NCBI GenBank assembly: GCA_034620365.1
Contig: JAQGEQ010000079.1
Span: forward strand, 558,001-622,000
DNA length: 64,000 nt
Direction: 5' to 3'
Source: Pegea sp. RAD2-039
Taxonomy: Eukaryota; Chordata; Thaliacea; Salpida; Salpidae
Shown here: positions 13,135-25,700 of the stretch, piece after piece
Position numbering within the stretch: the first letter of the stretch is position 1
How the letters are laid out: the number at the start of each line of letters is the position of its first letter
Translations under genes and position numbers: made by a program
The notes under the pieces: model-generated
The model's input: only the letters and a program-made list of their open reading frames with translations
The model's database searches: none
Told to the model about the DNA's origin: nothing

Positions 13135-14040
13135 GTATCTTCTTGAGGACATCGTAGAAAAATTAAAACAAATGTACCTATGAAATAAAATATTAAATGA
13201 AATACTATTTCGAGACTAATACTATTTAATATGATCAGTGTAACTCAGAACAAAAACTAAAAATATATTAAAGTACGATTTAAAGTGGATAGATTGGAAT
13301 AATCAAAACTCAGCTATTATTATATATATATGTGAGTTAAATATAAAAATTACTTATTAAAATATGCATTTCAAATAAAAGGGAAATTTTAAATAGCTTT
13401 AGCTTATAAATACTCAGAAAATGATAAAAAATTTTTAAATAGGAAAACATTTTTTTATTTTTTAGAAAATTAAAATTGAAAATCAATTTATTAAAACAAA
13501 AGAAATTATTAAAATCAAAAAACATGAACAAATATTGTTCAATCTAAGAAAAAACTAATAAAATATCAAAAATGGAATTAAAAAATAATAAATTTTAAAT
13601 ATTATTTCATTTTAACTAATCCATTAGACATTATATATAATCATAAGTTGAAAATATTTAATTTATAGAAATAAGGATGAATATATATTGTATAATAAAC
13701 TAAAAGATATCAGAATAATTTTTTAAACAAATTAAACTAAAGTTTATTAACCTTTAATTAATACAAAAATACAAAAAAACAATAATTAGACAATTCAATA
13801 ATTCAAATAACCTTCATACAAACAAGCTTTGAAAAAAATGATTTAAAAAATTAGAAGAATAATTCTGTATTGCTTTAATTCAGATTTGATTTTTTGAAAA
13901 GAACAGAAAACCAAAACCATAATTACACATTTAGTAAATGTTTCATCAAAAACAATAGAATTAATAGAATTAAGTTCTTTAATTAGTGAGTCAACGACTA
14001 CACCCTATATCCTTTTTACTTCTGTACCAGCAAACAATAA

Positions 14041-14250
14041 ATGAAAATTGCGGATGAATTTATAATCGATAACTATAGTAAAAAGGACAGACTAAAATGG
14101 CTTTTTTTAATTTTATTCGTTTATACAGTTTTAAGGTTTATTTATTTATTTATTACAGTAAATGCGAAGTATGGAAACTCCATTGTATGGATTCAAGTTA
14201 ATCATAATCGTAATAATTCATACTTTTGCTTCTTAATGATGATTTTATAA
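14041..14250 (+). other. 69-codon ORF, third copy
   Basis: Third identical copy of the ORF at 6644-6853, in the spacer before GMCL1-like copy 4. See the first copy for description and doubts. Confidence 0.28.
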
Positions 14251-14554
14251 AAATCAAATGCCTTCAAAAACAATATATAGATGTATATCTATAACCATAA
14301 TAATAAAAGTTAAATATAAAGAATATTTTAATGCTGAAATTGTTTTAACATTTATATAACTTATCAGTGGCACCCACACTTAAAATAAAATTTATAATTA
14401 ACTAAATCATTTCGTGAGTGAAATTTTCATTAAATCTTATTTAATAATCCAGTTTACTTGAAATTAGTCGCTTTTTAATGCTAGGTGCTACCTAAAACTG
14501 TCATTTATGATTAATTACTATCTGAACTTTGTATTAAAACTTTGATGATGATGA

Positions 14555-15403
14555 TTTAATAACTGTGGAATTTTTTTTTTCATTTAACATATAACATAAG
14601 ATTGTAGAAATACCTAGTTCTAAATTATCTCTATCTTATGATTTAATAACTGTGGAATATATTATTTCTCTTAACATATAACTTAAGATTCTAGAAATAC
14701 CTGGTTCTAAAATTATCTCTATTTCATGATTTAATAAATGTGGAATCTTTTATTTCATTTAACACATAACATAAGATTCAGAAATAACTGGTTCTAAAAT
14801 TATCTCTATCTTATGATTTAATGACTGTGTAATCTCTTATTTCTTTTAACATAAAACTTAACATTCTAGAAATAACTGGTTCCAAAATTATCTCTATTTT
14901 ATGATTTAATAAATGTGGAATCTTTTATTTCTTTTAACATATAACTTAAGATACTAGAAATAGCTGGTTCTAAAATTATCTCTATTTTATAATTTAATAA
15001 ATGTGGAATCTTTTATTTCTTTTAACATATAACCTAAGATTGTAGAAATACCTGGTTCTAAATTATCTCTATTTCATGATTTAATAAATGTGGAATCTTT
15101 TATTTCATTTAACACATAACATAAGATTGTAGAAATACCTGGTTCTAAATTATCTCAATTATATGATTTAATAACTGTGGAATCTCTTATTTCATTTAAC
15201 ATATAACTTAAGATTCTGGAAATAGCTGGTTCTAAAATTATCTCTATTTTATAATTTAATAACTGTGGAATCTTTTATTTCTTTTAACATATAACTTAAG
15301 ATTCTAGAAATACAAGGTTCTAAATTATCTCTATTTTATGATTTAATAAATGTGGAATCTCTTATTTCATTTAACATATAACTTATGATTCTAGAATATT
15401 TTT
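14555..15403. repeat. 87-bp minisatellite, 10 units (copy 4)
   Basis: Ten units of the 87-bp repeat. The first six correspond in order to the first six units of the copy 3 array; the later ones differ, so the arrays have changed by internal gain or loss since duplication. Confidence 0.95.
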
Positions 15404-15444
15404 ACATTTATTCAATTTTTTTTTAAATCTCAAATTATTTTTAG

Positions 15445-16473
15445 TTTTTAAAGTTGACTATACCGGATGAAAACATAACTGAAGAAGCTCTGAACATAGC
15501 GTTTGGTTTTATTTATTCCGACGATACACAAATTTTACCAGAAGCAGCATAATCAACGCTAGCTACTGCTTCTTATATACAATTAGAGGGTTTAATGTTG
15601 GCTTGTGTGAAGGTATCAACTCTAAACATATTTCCAACTTTTACAAATCTTATTCTAGGTGATGGTCGAGGCAGTGTCTAGTAAAAATGTCATGGCTTTT
15701 TACGAAAGCGCCAGAATGTATGGGCAACATCAAGTCGAATAAACCTGTGTTGAATGGCTAGGAAATAATATGATGGTTCAATATAACAGAGGATGTTATA
15801 TTGATATTGAACCGGATTTAATTGTGCCGGGTTCTCAAGTCACCGAATATGGTCGTTATTGAAGTGGAAAAAGATCTTCACAAAATGTTACGAAAATGGC
15901 TTTTCCTTCGACTTGTAGAAAAACCACAATCTGTGAAGCAACAAATCTCTCAAACGAAATTACGAAATATTTTCGTGACAAATATGGAAAAAGCCAAAAA
16001 AGTTTCCTTGAAAGTGATGAAGGGAAAGACTATTTGGAAGTTTTCAAATCACTTAGACTTTATAATGTTATCAGACATTATACTGGTTGCAGAGAAGTAA
16101 ATCTTTCATTAATATTAAATTATTATAAATTAATTATTATTATTAATTAATTAATTATTAAATATCTTTGCATGATTAAAGGTTGAAGCAGACGGAATTA
16201 TTCCTTCATGTTGGGTAATTCCCCTTTACCGCAAACGTTGGATAGAAATGTTAAAATTTGATGAAGGATATAATTACGATCCGAACGAAGAAGATAGCCT
16301 CGATGAAGAAAGTCTTAGATGCGGGAAGCAAATACTTGAAGATGCTGATTACTACTGGACTTGGAGTGGATATAATTTCGCGTTTGATCTCATTGTTACA
16401 TATAAACCAAAGGTAATGCTTCGGTGACGTCATCGAAGTGGTAGTGAGGTCATCTTTTCTTTTAAAGCCGCCA
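15445..16473 (+). pseudogene. Germ cell-less (GMCL1-like) fragment, copy 4, truncated
   Basis: First retained exon 15445-15612 with the shared TAA (15550-15552), then the shared one-base insertion. A private stop replaces Lys in the BACK-like region (GTCGAATAAACC, near 15740), and there is the same one-base loss as in copy 2 (near 15930). Homology to the other copies stops abruptly inside the fourth block, after CGCCACGTTGTTTGAA at about 16473, so the C-terminal domain is lost. The truncation marks a rearrangement breakpoint next to unit A'. Confidence 0.9.
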
Positions 16474-16606
16474 CGTTGTTTGAAGTGATCTTTGAAAAAG
16501 AGCAGGTTTGGGGTGGTTACGGACAGGAGTGGTTTGTGAGGACATAGATCTGGAACGCTTTTCAAACTCCATGTAATTGCTCCAACCTTTGCACGTTTCT
16601 TCTCTG
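16474..16606. other. Unique junction between GMCL1-like copy 4 and unit A'
   Basis: About 130 bp present only once in the window and noticeably less AT-rich than its surroundings. In the frame entering from copy 4 it stays open for about 20 codons (residues include EQVWGGYGQEWFVRT) before TAG. It ends in a pyrimidine-rich TTTCTTCTCTGTAG directly before the minisatellite. The window itself begins with GTAGAAG, matching the end of this junction, so a similar junction may lie just left of position 1. Confidence 0.6.
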
Positions 16607-16859
16607 TAGAAGATGAAGATTAGAAGATAAAGATTAGAAGATAAACATTAGAAGATAAAGATTAGAAGATAAAGATTAGAAGATAAAGATTAGAAGTTGG
16701 AGATTAGAAGATGAAGATTAGAAGATGGAGATTAGAAGATGAACATTAGAAGATGAAGATTAGAAGATGAAGATTAGAAGATGAAGATTAGAAGATGGAA
16801 ATTAGAAGATGGAGATTAGAAGATAGAGATTAGAAGATGAAGATTAGAAGATGAAGATC
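16607..16859. repeat. 14-bp minisatellite, second array
   Basis: About 18 units of the same 14-bp repeat as at 1-587, same orientation, opening unit A'. It is shorter and shows some private variants (AAACATT, TTGGAGATT). Confidence 0.97.
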
Positions 16860-19800
16860 ACTCACCTAATGCGGACACTGGTGCTCTATTTGTGAATTTC
16901 TCATAACTTTTGTCATCATTTTCGGACTCTTTGTCATTGTAAGTCTACTGGATGATTCTAGTGACTCAAAAATCTGATTGAAATAAATAAATGTAGTTTA
17001 ATTCAAAAAGTTTGAAATGTTTTTAGATAAAAAAATGTAGTTATAAACTTATATGAAAAAGTTTCAATTTGAAAAGTTTAATCATCAACTACTACTTGAT
17101 GCTTGTAATAAACCAACTCAAAATAAATTTTTATCAGCTACTGAGAGTTCAAAAGAAAAAAGGCAAGCTAAAAATGAGTAGAAAGCTCAGTATAAGCAAT
17201 TTAATCAGCAATTGAAAACTTTTAATGGTGAATATATGCAAAATATAACAGTTAAATGATTATGTGATTTAGTTTCAGTTGGTTCTCGAAAACTTTTTGC
17301 TCAAACCTGTTTTGTACAAATGAGTTTATCTTTACCATTTGATACACCCTCCCAGCCACAGTATAGTTCAGATGCCATTGTCCAAAACTAATTACTAATA
17401 CAAAAGTCAAATTAATTGCATTTAGATGGATAGAAATCTGAAATTAGAAATAAATAATCACTTAAAAAACTTGGTTACTAGAAACCTTGCATAACACTGA
17501 TGATTTGATTTCTATAATTTCATAAGAACTAAAATCAGAATAAACATGATTTAGGTCATTACAACTTTCTATCAAGTATAAAGTAGTTGGTTGATGTTTA
17601 TTATCATTTTATAAACAAATAGCTTATAAGACGTAAATATTTAGGTTTATAATTATACAAGTAAATAAAAAATAATTAAAATAAAGTAATAAACAAGAAA
17701 TAAATTACATTTTTAATGATATATTTATAAAAACTATAATTATTATAAAAGCAACCAATTGACACACATAAAAATTGTTTTAAATGTTCTGGTATAGAGA
17801 AATTAAATAGAATATTTGGATATAAAAGTTACTTTGCAAGTTCAAAACTTTATTCAAATTTCATAATAAAAATCACTTCCTTTAAAATTTCACTTTCCTA
17901 AAAAACTGAAACTATTTCTATCTGTTTAAAAAATATATACACAATGAATTACACATTATAATATATATTCTTATAAATAAGCTAAGTTTATATATTTATT
18001 ACAACTAAAAAGTCAGTGACTATTAAAAACCTAATATTAATTCTATCAATTTGGCAAAACCTTTATTATTAAATAAACTTGTAAATAGCTCAACAAAATT
18101 GATTTTAAAAGTATTAAATAGTTTTAAGTATCTTAAAAACATTTTATCTGAAAAAATAAAATACCATAAGCAGATATCATCAAGGAAACAACAATTCATA
18201 AAAGAAATGAAAATAAGAAACAATAAAATATTGAAAAAACAAAGATAGAAAAAGAACAAAGTATGCCTACAATTCAAAAACTGTTTTAGTCATGAGTTTT
18301 TTTGAATTTATTCTAAACTTCTAAACTCCACAAAAGTAGAAACATTTTAGTAAAACTGAAAGTATTAAACATTTATGGGATTTTTGACAAGTTATGTATA
18401 AATAATAAAATCAACAAATGGTTAAAAATTAACTACCTGTTAGATTATACTAAGTTCATATTAAAAACAATACAACTTATCATCTGAATAATCATAATTA
18501 ACTAAAGATATTTTAAAAAGTTTAAAAAATAAATTGCAAAATAATAAAATAAAAGTAAAATTCAAAAAATCATTTCAAAAAAGAAATTTTGTTTAATAAG
18601 CGACAGCATATATACATACATATGTACGTACTCTTATCATTTATTTAAACTTGAAGCAGTAATAAAAGTTGAACCAAAAAATATTTATGAAAAACCTGTT
18701 AGGGCCATAAATAGAAAAAACTTCAACTAGTTTAAAAAATACCAAATATATAGATTGGATTTTTCATACTTTAGTATTTATATACAAAAAATTATTTTTT
18801 TTAAATTTGATTGTATAATAACTTCATTATTTGATAAAACATGATTAAATATATATATAATTAAATTTATTTAGTTCAAAGTTTTAATTTATTATTCAAA
18901 AAAGGCTTTTCTCATTAACATCAACATATGTATATATAAATTCATAGATAATTTACAGAAATAAATAAACTATCTACTTAAAATATCTTTTATTAGATTT
19001 TTCTTATTTTATAATACAAATTTTATTAAAAGAAATATCAAAAAATTCCCGCGTAATTAAAAAAAGAATAAAAAAATAAGCAGTATTATTATGAAGATTT
19101 CATTACACCTTAATAATCCAAACTCAACTATTACCAATAAAATTATCTAAAAATTAAATATTTTAATAGTACAAAAATCACTAAAAAAATTATATCACAT
19201 AATGATATCTATAATTTTATATAATCTCTATATCAGGTAGATAGCAAAAAAAAGAAAAAAATGAAAATAAATATTTTAAATAAATTCATTAAACAAAAAC
19301 CAAAAATCTTTTAGTGATGACCTAACTTTAAAAATAAATTAAATTTAGTGATGACTTAAATTTACAAATACAGACTGTTGAAAGTACAACAGCATTTTTA
19401 TTTTTAATATAAAAAATGACTTCAACTTATTTTAAAGCAAAATATTATACATTGAATTATATTAATTATCAAAAAAGATGTTTAAACAAGTGCAGCATTA
19501 AATTGGAAAATTAAAATTTGTGAAAACAATAAAACTTTATTGTTTAATAGCATTTTTAAAACCAATAAACTATATAGCAGAAACGACTCTATTTATACCT
19601 ATTATTTTATTTTTAAAAATTTATAATCTTTTTAAAAAATAATTTTACATGAATTAGCTTAGAAAAGAGGTGTTTTATTTATTTGTCTACCGAAACAAGA
19701 ATTTTAAACATATTTTAGCCGAATACTGAGCTACACAAACAATATTTTTGATCAAAATTTGGTTTAGTAAACTAACGTTTTTACTAAGAATTGACTCAAA

Positions 19801-20208
19801 ACAATTACATAATTATGAAAGTATTTTACAACTGGTACACTACTTTGAAAAAATACATAATAAGTCTACAAAAAACTACGTCTCTTAAATCAAGATTGAC
19901 TTTTAGAAAGTTCTTCAACTATAAGATATATTTTTATCAAGCTGTAATGAATAAAATTTAATATGAGTTATTTAGAAGTTACATGATTTAATTGATCTGA
20001 ATAGAAAATCTACAATTCATTTTAATTAGTTTAGTTAGTTTATTTCAAAATTATAAAACACTTTTCAATGCAGGGAAACTTAAAGTATTACTTCATGATG
20101 AAAAATTGCAAAACTATTTTCTTTTATAAAACACAGAAAAAATACAACCCTATAAAGAAGGATACTTTTTGTTTTTTTATCAAACATTGTATCGCAAAAG
20201 TATAATTA
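16607..20208. repeat. Segmental duplication unit A', right copy
   Basis: Collinear copy of 1-4137 with scattered substitutions, small indels and one ~200-bp deletion near 19330. It includes decayed copies of the coding-like patches at about 17070-17395. Homology ends at about 20208, beyond which the sequence is single-copy. Apart from these fragments I see nothing coding. Confidence 0.93.
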
Positions 20209-21277
20209 GGTTCTTTCTTCAATTGATTTACAAATTATTAACTATTATATTTATAACTTAAATTATTTTACTTATCTAGTTACTTGGTCATCAGCTAAAG
20301 CTTTCTTACCTCTTTTTAATAGAAATATTATAGCAATAAAATTTTATAGTTTAGTACTTCCTAATAATATGATTCTGCAAGAAAAAGACTAAGAAAAGTT
20401 TGTAAAACAGTTTTGTAAAGACTCTATATGACGGCTGTTTTCAATTTGTATGTTCAAAGCATTTATTAGTTTATATAAGCTATACAAAGTCTTAAACTGT
20501 ATTAGAATATCTTTTTGACTATAGTTAATCTTTTTACCAGTTTTTATGCCTAAACATTATGGGTTATTTATTTAATTATAACCAAATTTTTAATTTACCA
20601 TTTTTGTTATGTAAATGTCGATTGTATTCAATTTGACATGCCAAAGTTTTCCAATTAAAGTGTAACTGAATCTGGTATTGTGATTATTTGTCTACCCCAA
20701 TCTATTAGAGAAATAAGTGTTAATAATAAATAAATTGTTAATGATAATCAACTAAATTTAGAGTTTGTAAATTTACCTTTAAAACTATATTTCTTAGGTA
20801 ATTTTACTAATATGAAAAAATGTTTTGATAAATATATAAATAAATAGAATAAGAATTAAATTAATTAAAGTTTATCTTATAGCTAATAACTTCTATAAAT
20901 ATATATATTTTTTTTATCAATATTTATGATTTATATAATTGTATATTTATTTTTATTGTCTTTAAAACTGTTTACTTGAATTTAGTCAATGTCATATTTG
21001 AAATTTCTTTGGTTTAATTTTTTTGCTATTATTAGTTTCTAATTTCTATTTTTATAATTTTGTTTAATGTTTTTTATTAATACAGATCGCAAAAATGAAT
21101 AAATTAAAGAGTGTTTCTAAGCAAAATTTCTTATTTATTGTTTACTATCTCATAATACTTTCAGCAGTTTTTTTATCTTAAATAATATTAGAAAAAAAGT
21201 TTGATTGAATTTAATTCAAAGTTAATAAAAATCGTTTGTATATAAGAAGATTTGATAAACAAAATAAGTCCCAGAAA
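20209..21277. other. AT-rich intergenic region upstream of NTAN1
   Basis: About 1 kb of single-copy AT-rich DNA with no coding frame or repeat that I can support. It must contain the NTAN1 promoter, but no element stands out. Confidence 0.7.
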
Positions 21278-22721
21278 ATGTTCTATATTTGTAATGAAGC
21301 AATTCACACAAATGATCACTGTTTAAAAAGTTATTCATCATTAATTAAAGTAAGTTGAGATTAGTTAAATTAATCAATTGAATTTATTCAATTATTTCCA
21401 TACAGAAATTAGAAACAAAAGAAATACTTACAGAAAAGGCAAAGACTTTGTGTTCTATGAGTACTTGTGTTGTTGATAACACATTCTCATCTCTTTACAT
21501 AGCTCAACGTGAATATGCTGTCTTATCACCCTCAGATAACGTGAGTTGATGTTGGTAAATTTGAAAACTAGATTATTGGATTGATTTCTCTTAGGTAGAA
21601 ATATTAGGTACAGATATGATGACTACATGCCACTGTTGCATTATCAGATGCAAATCATGTAAAGTCACATCTTTATCTCATTTGGATGGTAATTTGACCT
21701 TGATTTGCATCAAAACTTTGCTTGAATCTTTTAAATCTAATCACTCAGGTGTCTTATTTAACTTTTCAACTAATTATGAGTTGTAAAATTTATGTTTTGT
21801 ATTTCATATTTATTTAAATATTTATTTTTAAATATCGTAAATATCAGCTTGATAATTGATCAATTATTAGACCTAATAAAAAATCTTGAATAAATCCTAT
21901 TTCTGTTTTCAACCTTTTTTTTCATTAAGATCTTTATTATAGTAAAAGAAGATTGTAGAATTGAATTACATATCGTTGGTGGATTTTTAGATAACAAATT
22001 ATCATCAACATCTCTTACACTAGAAATAATTGAAGCTTTTTCTCAATTTTGTAAGTTACTAAAAATCAAAGATAACTTTTCATTCAAATTAGATAATTTC
22101 AATAATCGCTTTGTCTAGGTGAAGTAATTGGCATTTCTATACACCTTGAAACCTTTTGTTGTTCATCATTCAATACTTGTCAAATACAAAAATGTTCAAA
22201 ACAAATTAACTCTCCGCTGATTTTTGGCGTGGCTATTTTCGTCCAAACCGGAGAAATATTCCCTGCCCTCTTCACTGACGACGCCAGAATGCCTATAATT
22301 GAAGCACGTGAAGCAAGCTCCTTTTATGGGAATTTTTCTCTTAGAAATATTTACAAGTAAATTCAAATTCATTTTGTAAACTTGAGTTTTGATGACAACT
22401 GATTTTAGTAACTCTGAGGGCTTGATAGAAATCGAAGCTTTTGACTCATCTTCAAATACTTGTGTAGCTGGAATTCTCAGCGGCAGTGATAGTTGGATTC
22501 TACAGTGAGTTGTCTGATAGTTTAAATGAAATGATTTGATGGGTTACTTTGTCAGCAATCTATCTACATCACCTGAAGTTGAACCTGATAATTTTGTAAA
22601 GAATATGAGAGAGGCTCTTATGTTTGTTCATCTTCACCCTAATCCTGCTATCTCGTTTTTTAAGGGACAATCTTCAAAAAAATTCAAATTGATCAATTGC
22701 AAATGGATACAAGTTGATTGA
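21278..22721 (+). CDS. NTAN1: Protein N-terminal asparagine amidohydrolase (NTAN1)
   Basis: Deamidates N-terminal Asn to Asp in the Arg/N-degron pathway, exposing proteins to arginylation and degradation. Exons: 21278-21349, 21406-21540, 21595-21688, 21749-21782 (see below), about 21959-22050, 22119-22356, 22409-22504, 22556-22721. Family motifs appear in order: LYIAQREYAVLSP, then LGTDMMTTCHCC (the Cys of TTCH is the conserved, probably catalytic residue), LHIVGGFLDNK, and NLSTSPEVEP followed by MREALMFVHLHPNP. Most introns are 50-70 nt. The fourth junction is uncertain. A canonical GT donor at 21783 joins in frame to an acceptor before 21959, which lacks a pyrimidine tract. An acceptor before 21930 has a good tract and preserves the family Cys, but would need a non-GT donor. 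The start at 21278 matches the usual N-terminal length. Confidence 0.92.
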
Positions 22722-25700
22722 TATTTCTACTGATAACACTTTTTTTAAATTGAACTTTTATTTTTTTAAATATTTTGAAGCCATAATCGAGCTTCAAATT
22801 CGAAAAGTTTTTTTTTGAACATCTGAACAATTTTATCGTTCCATTCAAGAAAAATTTTTTTTTATTTCTGATTCAAGGTTTTAAAAAATGGTTTTGATTG
22901 CAAATGAAAAAAGGATTATTTTGAAACATGAATTTTTTTTTAGATTTCTTCATTAGTCAAAATCAGTTTAAACCATTTAAGTTGTAAGTGGGCTACTAGT
23001 TGGTAGCAATTTGTTCTTTCCTTTCAGGAACTTCCTCATTGTAGGCTTTACTGATGCTAACAAACTTGTTTCCTAACTGAAATCATCATCTTCTGTATAA
23101 CTGTTTGTGTCTCAATCATTATTTAACTTAGTTGTTATGCTACTTTAAAAATCCTAAGAAAAAAAGACACTTAGAAAATAGCTTGTATTTGATTAAACGT
23201 TTTAAAACTCTTTTTTTTAAGGGGAAAACATGATTTTTAATAACATACTTCAGTAAAGTAGTTTTAATCAACAAATTGATATCAAAGTTAAATCATATAA
23301 ATGAATCATCAACTAAAGTTTCAAACATAAATAGTTAAGGATGCTATATCCGTTAGTTTTCAGTTTAACATTAAAGTTTTAATATATAGATTAGTCTTCT
23401 AAACTCTTTTTAAAATCTAAAAACTGTTGAAAAAGGTTCAATAAAATTATTTAATGAAACTTTGATAAATAAATGAGCATCTTAAATTGAAGTTATTTTC
23501 TAATATTTTGTTATTCATAATCCTATCATTGATATCCGTTTTAAGTCTTAGTATTCTTAAATTATTTAGCTTAAAAATCAAGTTTAAAGCTAGAAAGAAC
23601 AATTTATCAAACTATTATTGACATTTAATTGAGTTTTTTTCTCATTGGAAATTTCCTTTTGATAAAAGATTTTTTTGGACAAAAAGTTGAAATTTTTTTG
23701 AAGTACTTTTTGAATTCAAATAACTTCAGAGACAGTAATATTATATTACTAAACGTCATTCAACTTTCTTTTTTAAATAATTGCCCTAATTTGGATACAT
23801 AAAACTTCACTTTATACTTTTCCACATCAGGTATTCATAATAAATTTGAAAACTTTTTAACACAAAAAATAACAATTATTTCTAATGTTTTATTTTGAAT
23901 TGAAAACAACTAAACATTTTTCATTTAAAAATATACTTTTTCATGAATAAAGCTCTAAAGTTACAAACAGTTTTTTGTTTAATTATTTAATTTTAGCGCT
24001 TTCCAATTTTATAAACATTAGTGTAAACAATCGAATCAACTTGCTTCATAGTATTCATCTGTCTTATTTACTTGAAATAAATCATAAATAATTCCATATT
24101 TGTCATAAGCCGTTTATCTTTGTCTTACTAGATAAAATTAATTAGGTTAATAACCTATAGTAAAAATAATAATGAAACAAAACACAGTGAAATGCAAAAG
24201 AACTGATAGTTTCTTCCTTTTGACGTCAGTTTTTCTTCCCGATTTTTCAATTGTTTACGAAGTAGAGAACGCTATTCGGAGCAATCTGCTACGATATTTT
24301 TGCAACTGATTGATATTGAGATAAGTGACAAAAACGGCTGCTGTTGCGTTTGCCTTTTGATATTTCTTTTCATAACAGGTTTTGGGATCCGTCTTCCATA
24401 TGACAGACATATTTTGCAATGTTATGATCGTTGCACCGTACCAGTCTTGTGAAACATATCCTCTGCACCATTTGATGAAGCAAATTTTACATTAATTTGA
24501 GAAGGCAAGTTTTACATTATTTAAGTAAGCAGGTGGTATACCGTCGCTACCTACTGCTTTTCCAGAAGCTTTTGGTAGAATGACTCTGCTGACTTTTTCT
24601 CTTGTTAGTTTGCAATCTTGTACAATTGATAAAAGTTTCATTTGATCTAGTACAGTGGTCGTCACGGTGTTTTGTTTGGAGTATAGAAGCAAAAATGCTC
24701 AACCCACAGTAAAAAAACAGAGTTTATAATTGCGTTAACTGCTTGAGCGTAAAGAGTTTATGAAGTAATCTTTTTATGAAAGTGTAAATGAAAAAAAAAA
24801 CTACATTTTGTGTAAAAGTTCTCAGCATAAATTCTTACCTTCTTAATTAAATTATTTTAACAAACAAGCTATTAATAAATACAACTAAAATGGCTTTTTT
24901 TGACATTTAATTACTAACTGAAAATACTTATCTATCTCTAAAAACAAATGTCAGATTTTTATGCATCTACAAACAGAATGTATATTTTTTTATATAATTT
25001 CTTGAGTTTTGTGTAGACTAGCCTAGAAGTATCTAATTAAAACAATTATTATCATTATTCTAATAAAAAGTAAAAATAAAATATTTTTAAATACAATTTT
25101 TAAAATCTTTGACTAAATTTTGTTTTATAATAAGGTGAAATTATTATTTTTTTACTGTGAAATATATGTTTGCCATTCAATGGTTGTTTTAGATTAATTC
25201 TTTAAACTGTGAAACAGCTGTTGATAAAACTTTCACAATCAAAACAAAATTAAGACTTTGTTTTGTTTTAAATCATGCAAATTACGTAAAAATGAAATTG
25301 ATGTTTTCTTGTAACTTGAATATTGTTCTGTTTATATGAATTTTAATTATCAAGTTGAAGTGTAAGTAATTAAAAAGATTTGAAATTTATCAAACATATA
25401 ATAAAATAAATAAAGTAAGTTTTTTTTAAATGAACTCTTATATTCTATCAACATAAATATTGTTCAACATTAAAGGGCATAATTTTGCCAAATATTGTTT
25501 TGCTTGTTTGTAATATTTGAACTTGTACTGTTTAAATTATTTTGCAAAAGTTGTGTTTCTTATATTTGATATTACCAAAATTTTTAACTACTTTTATAGT
25601 ATATGGAATAAATGAATATTTTTTATTTTTAAGTTTAATTTAACTATAGATTATTCTTTAGATATCATCATATAAAATTTTTCTGAATAATTTTATTCAT

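Noticed and set aside
4454-15552. TAA codons in the GMCL1-like copies as evidence for an altered genetic code (TAA = Gln)
   Set aside because: The other genes end at ordinary TAA, TAG and TGA at family-appropriate positions and show no internal in-frame TAA at conserved Gln sites.
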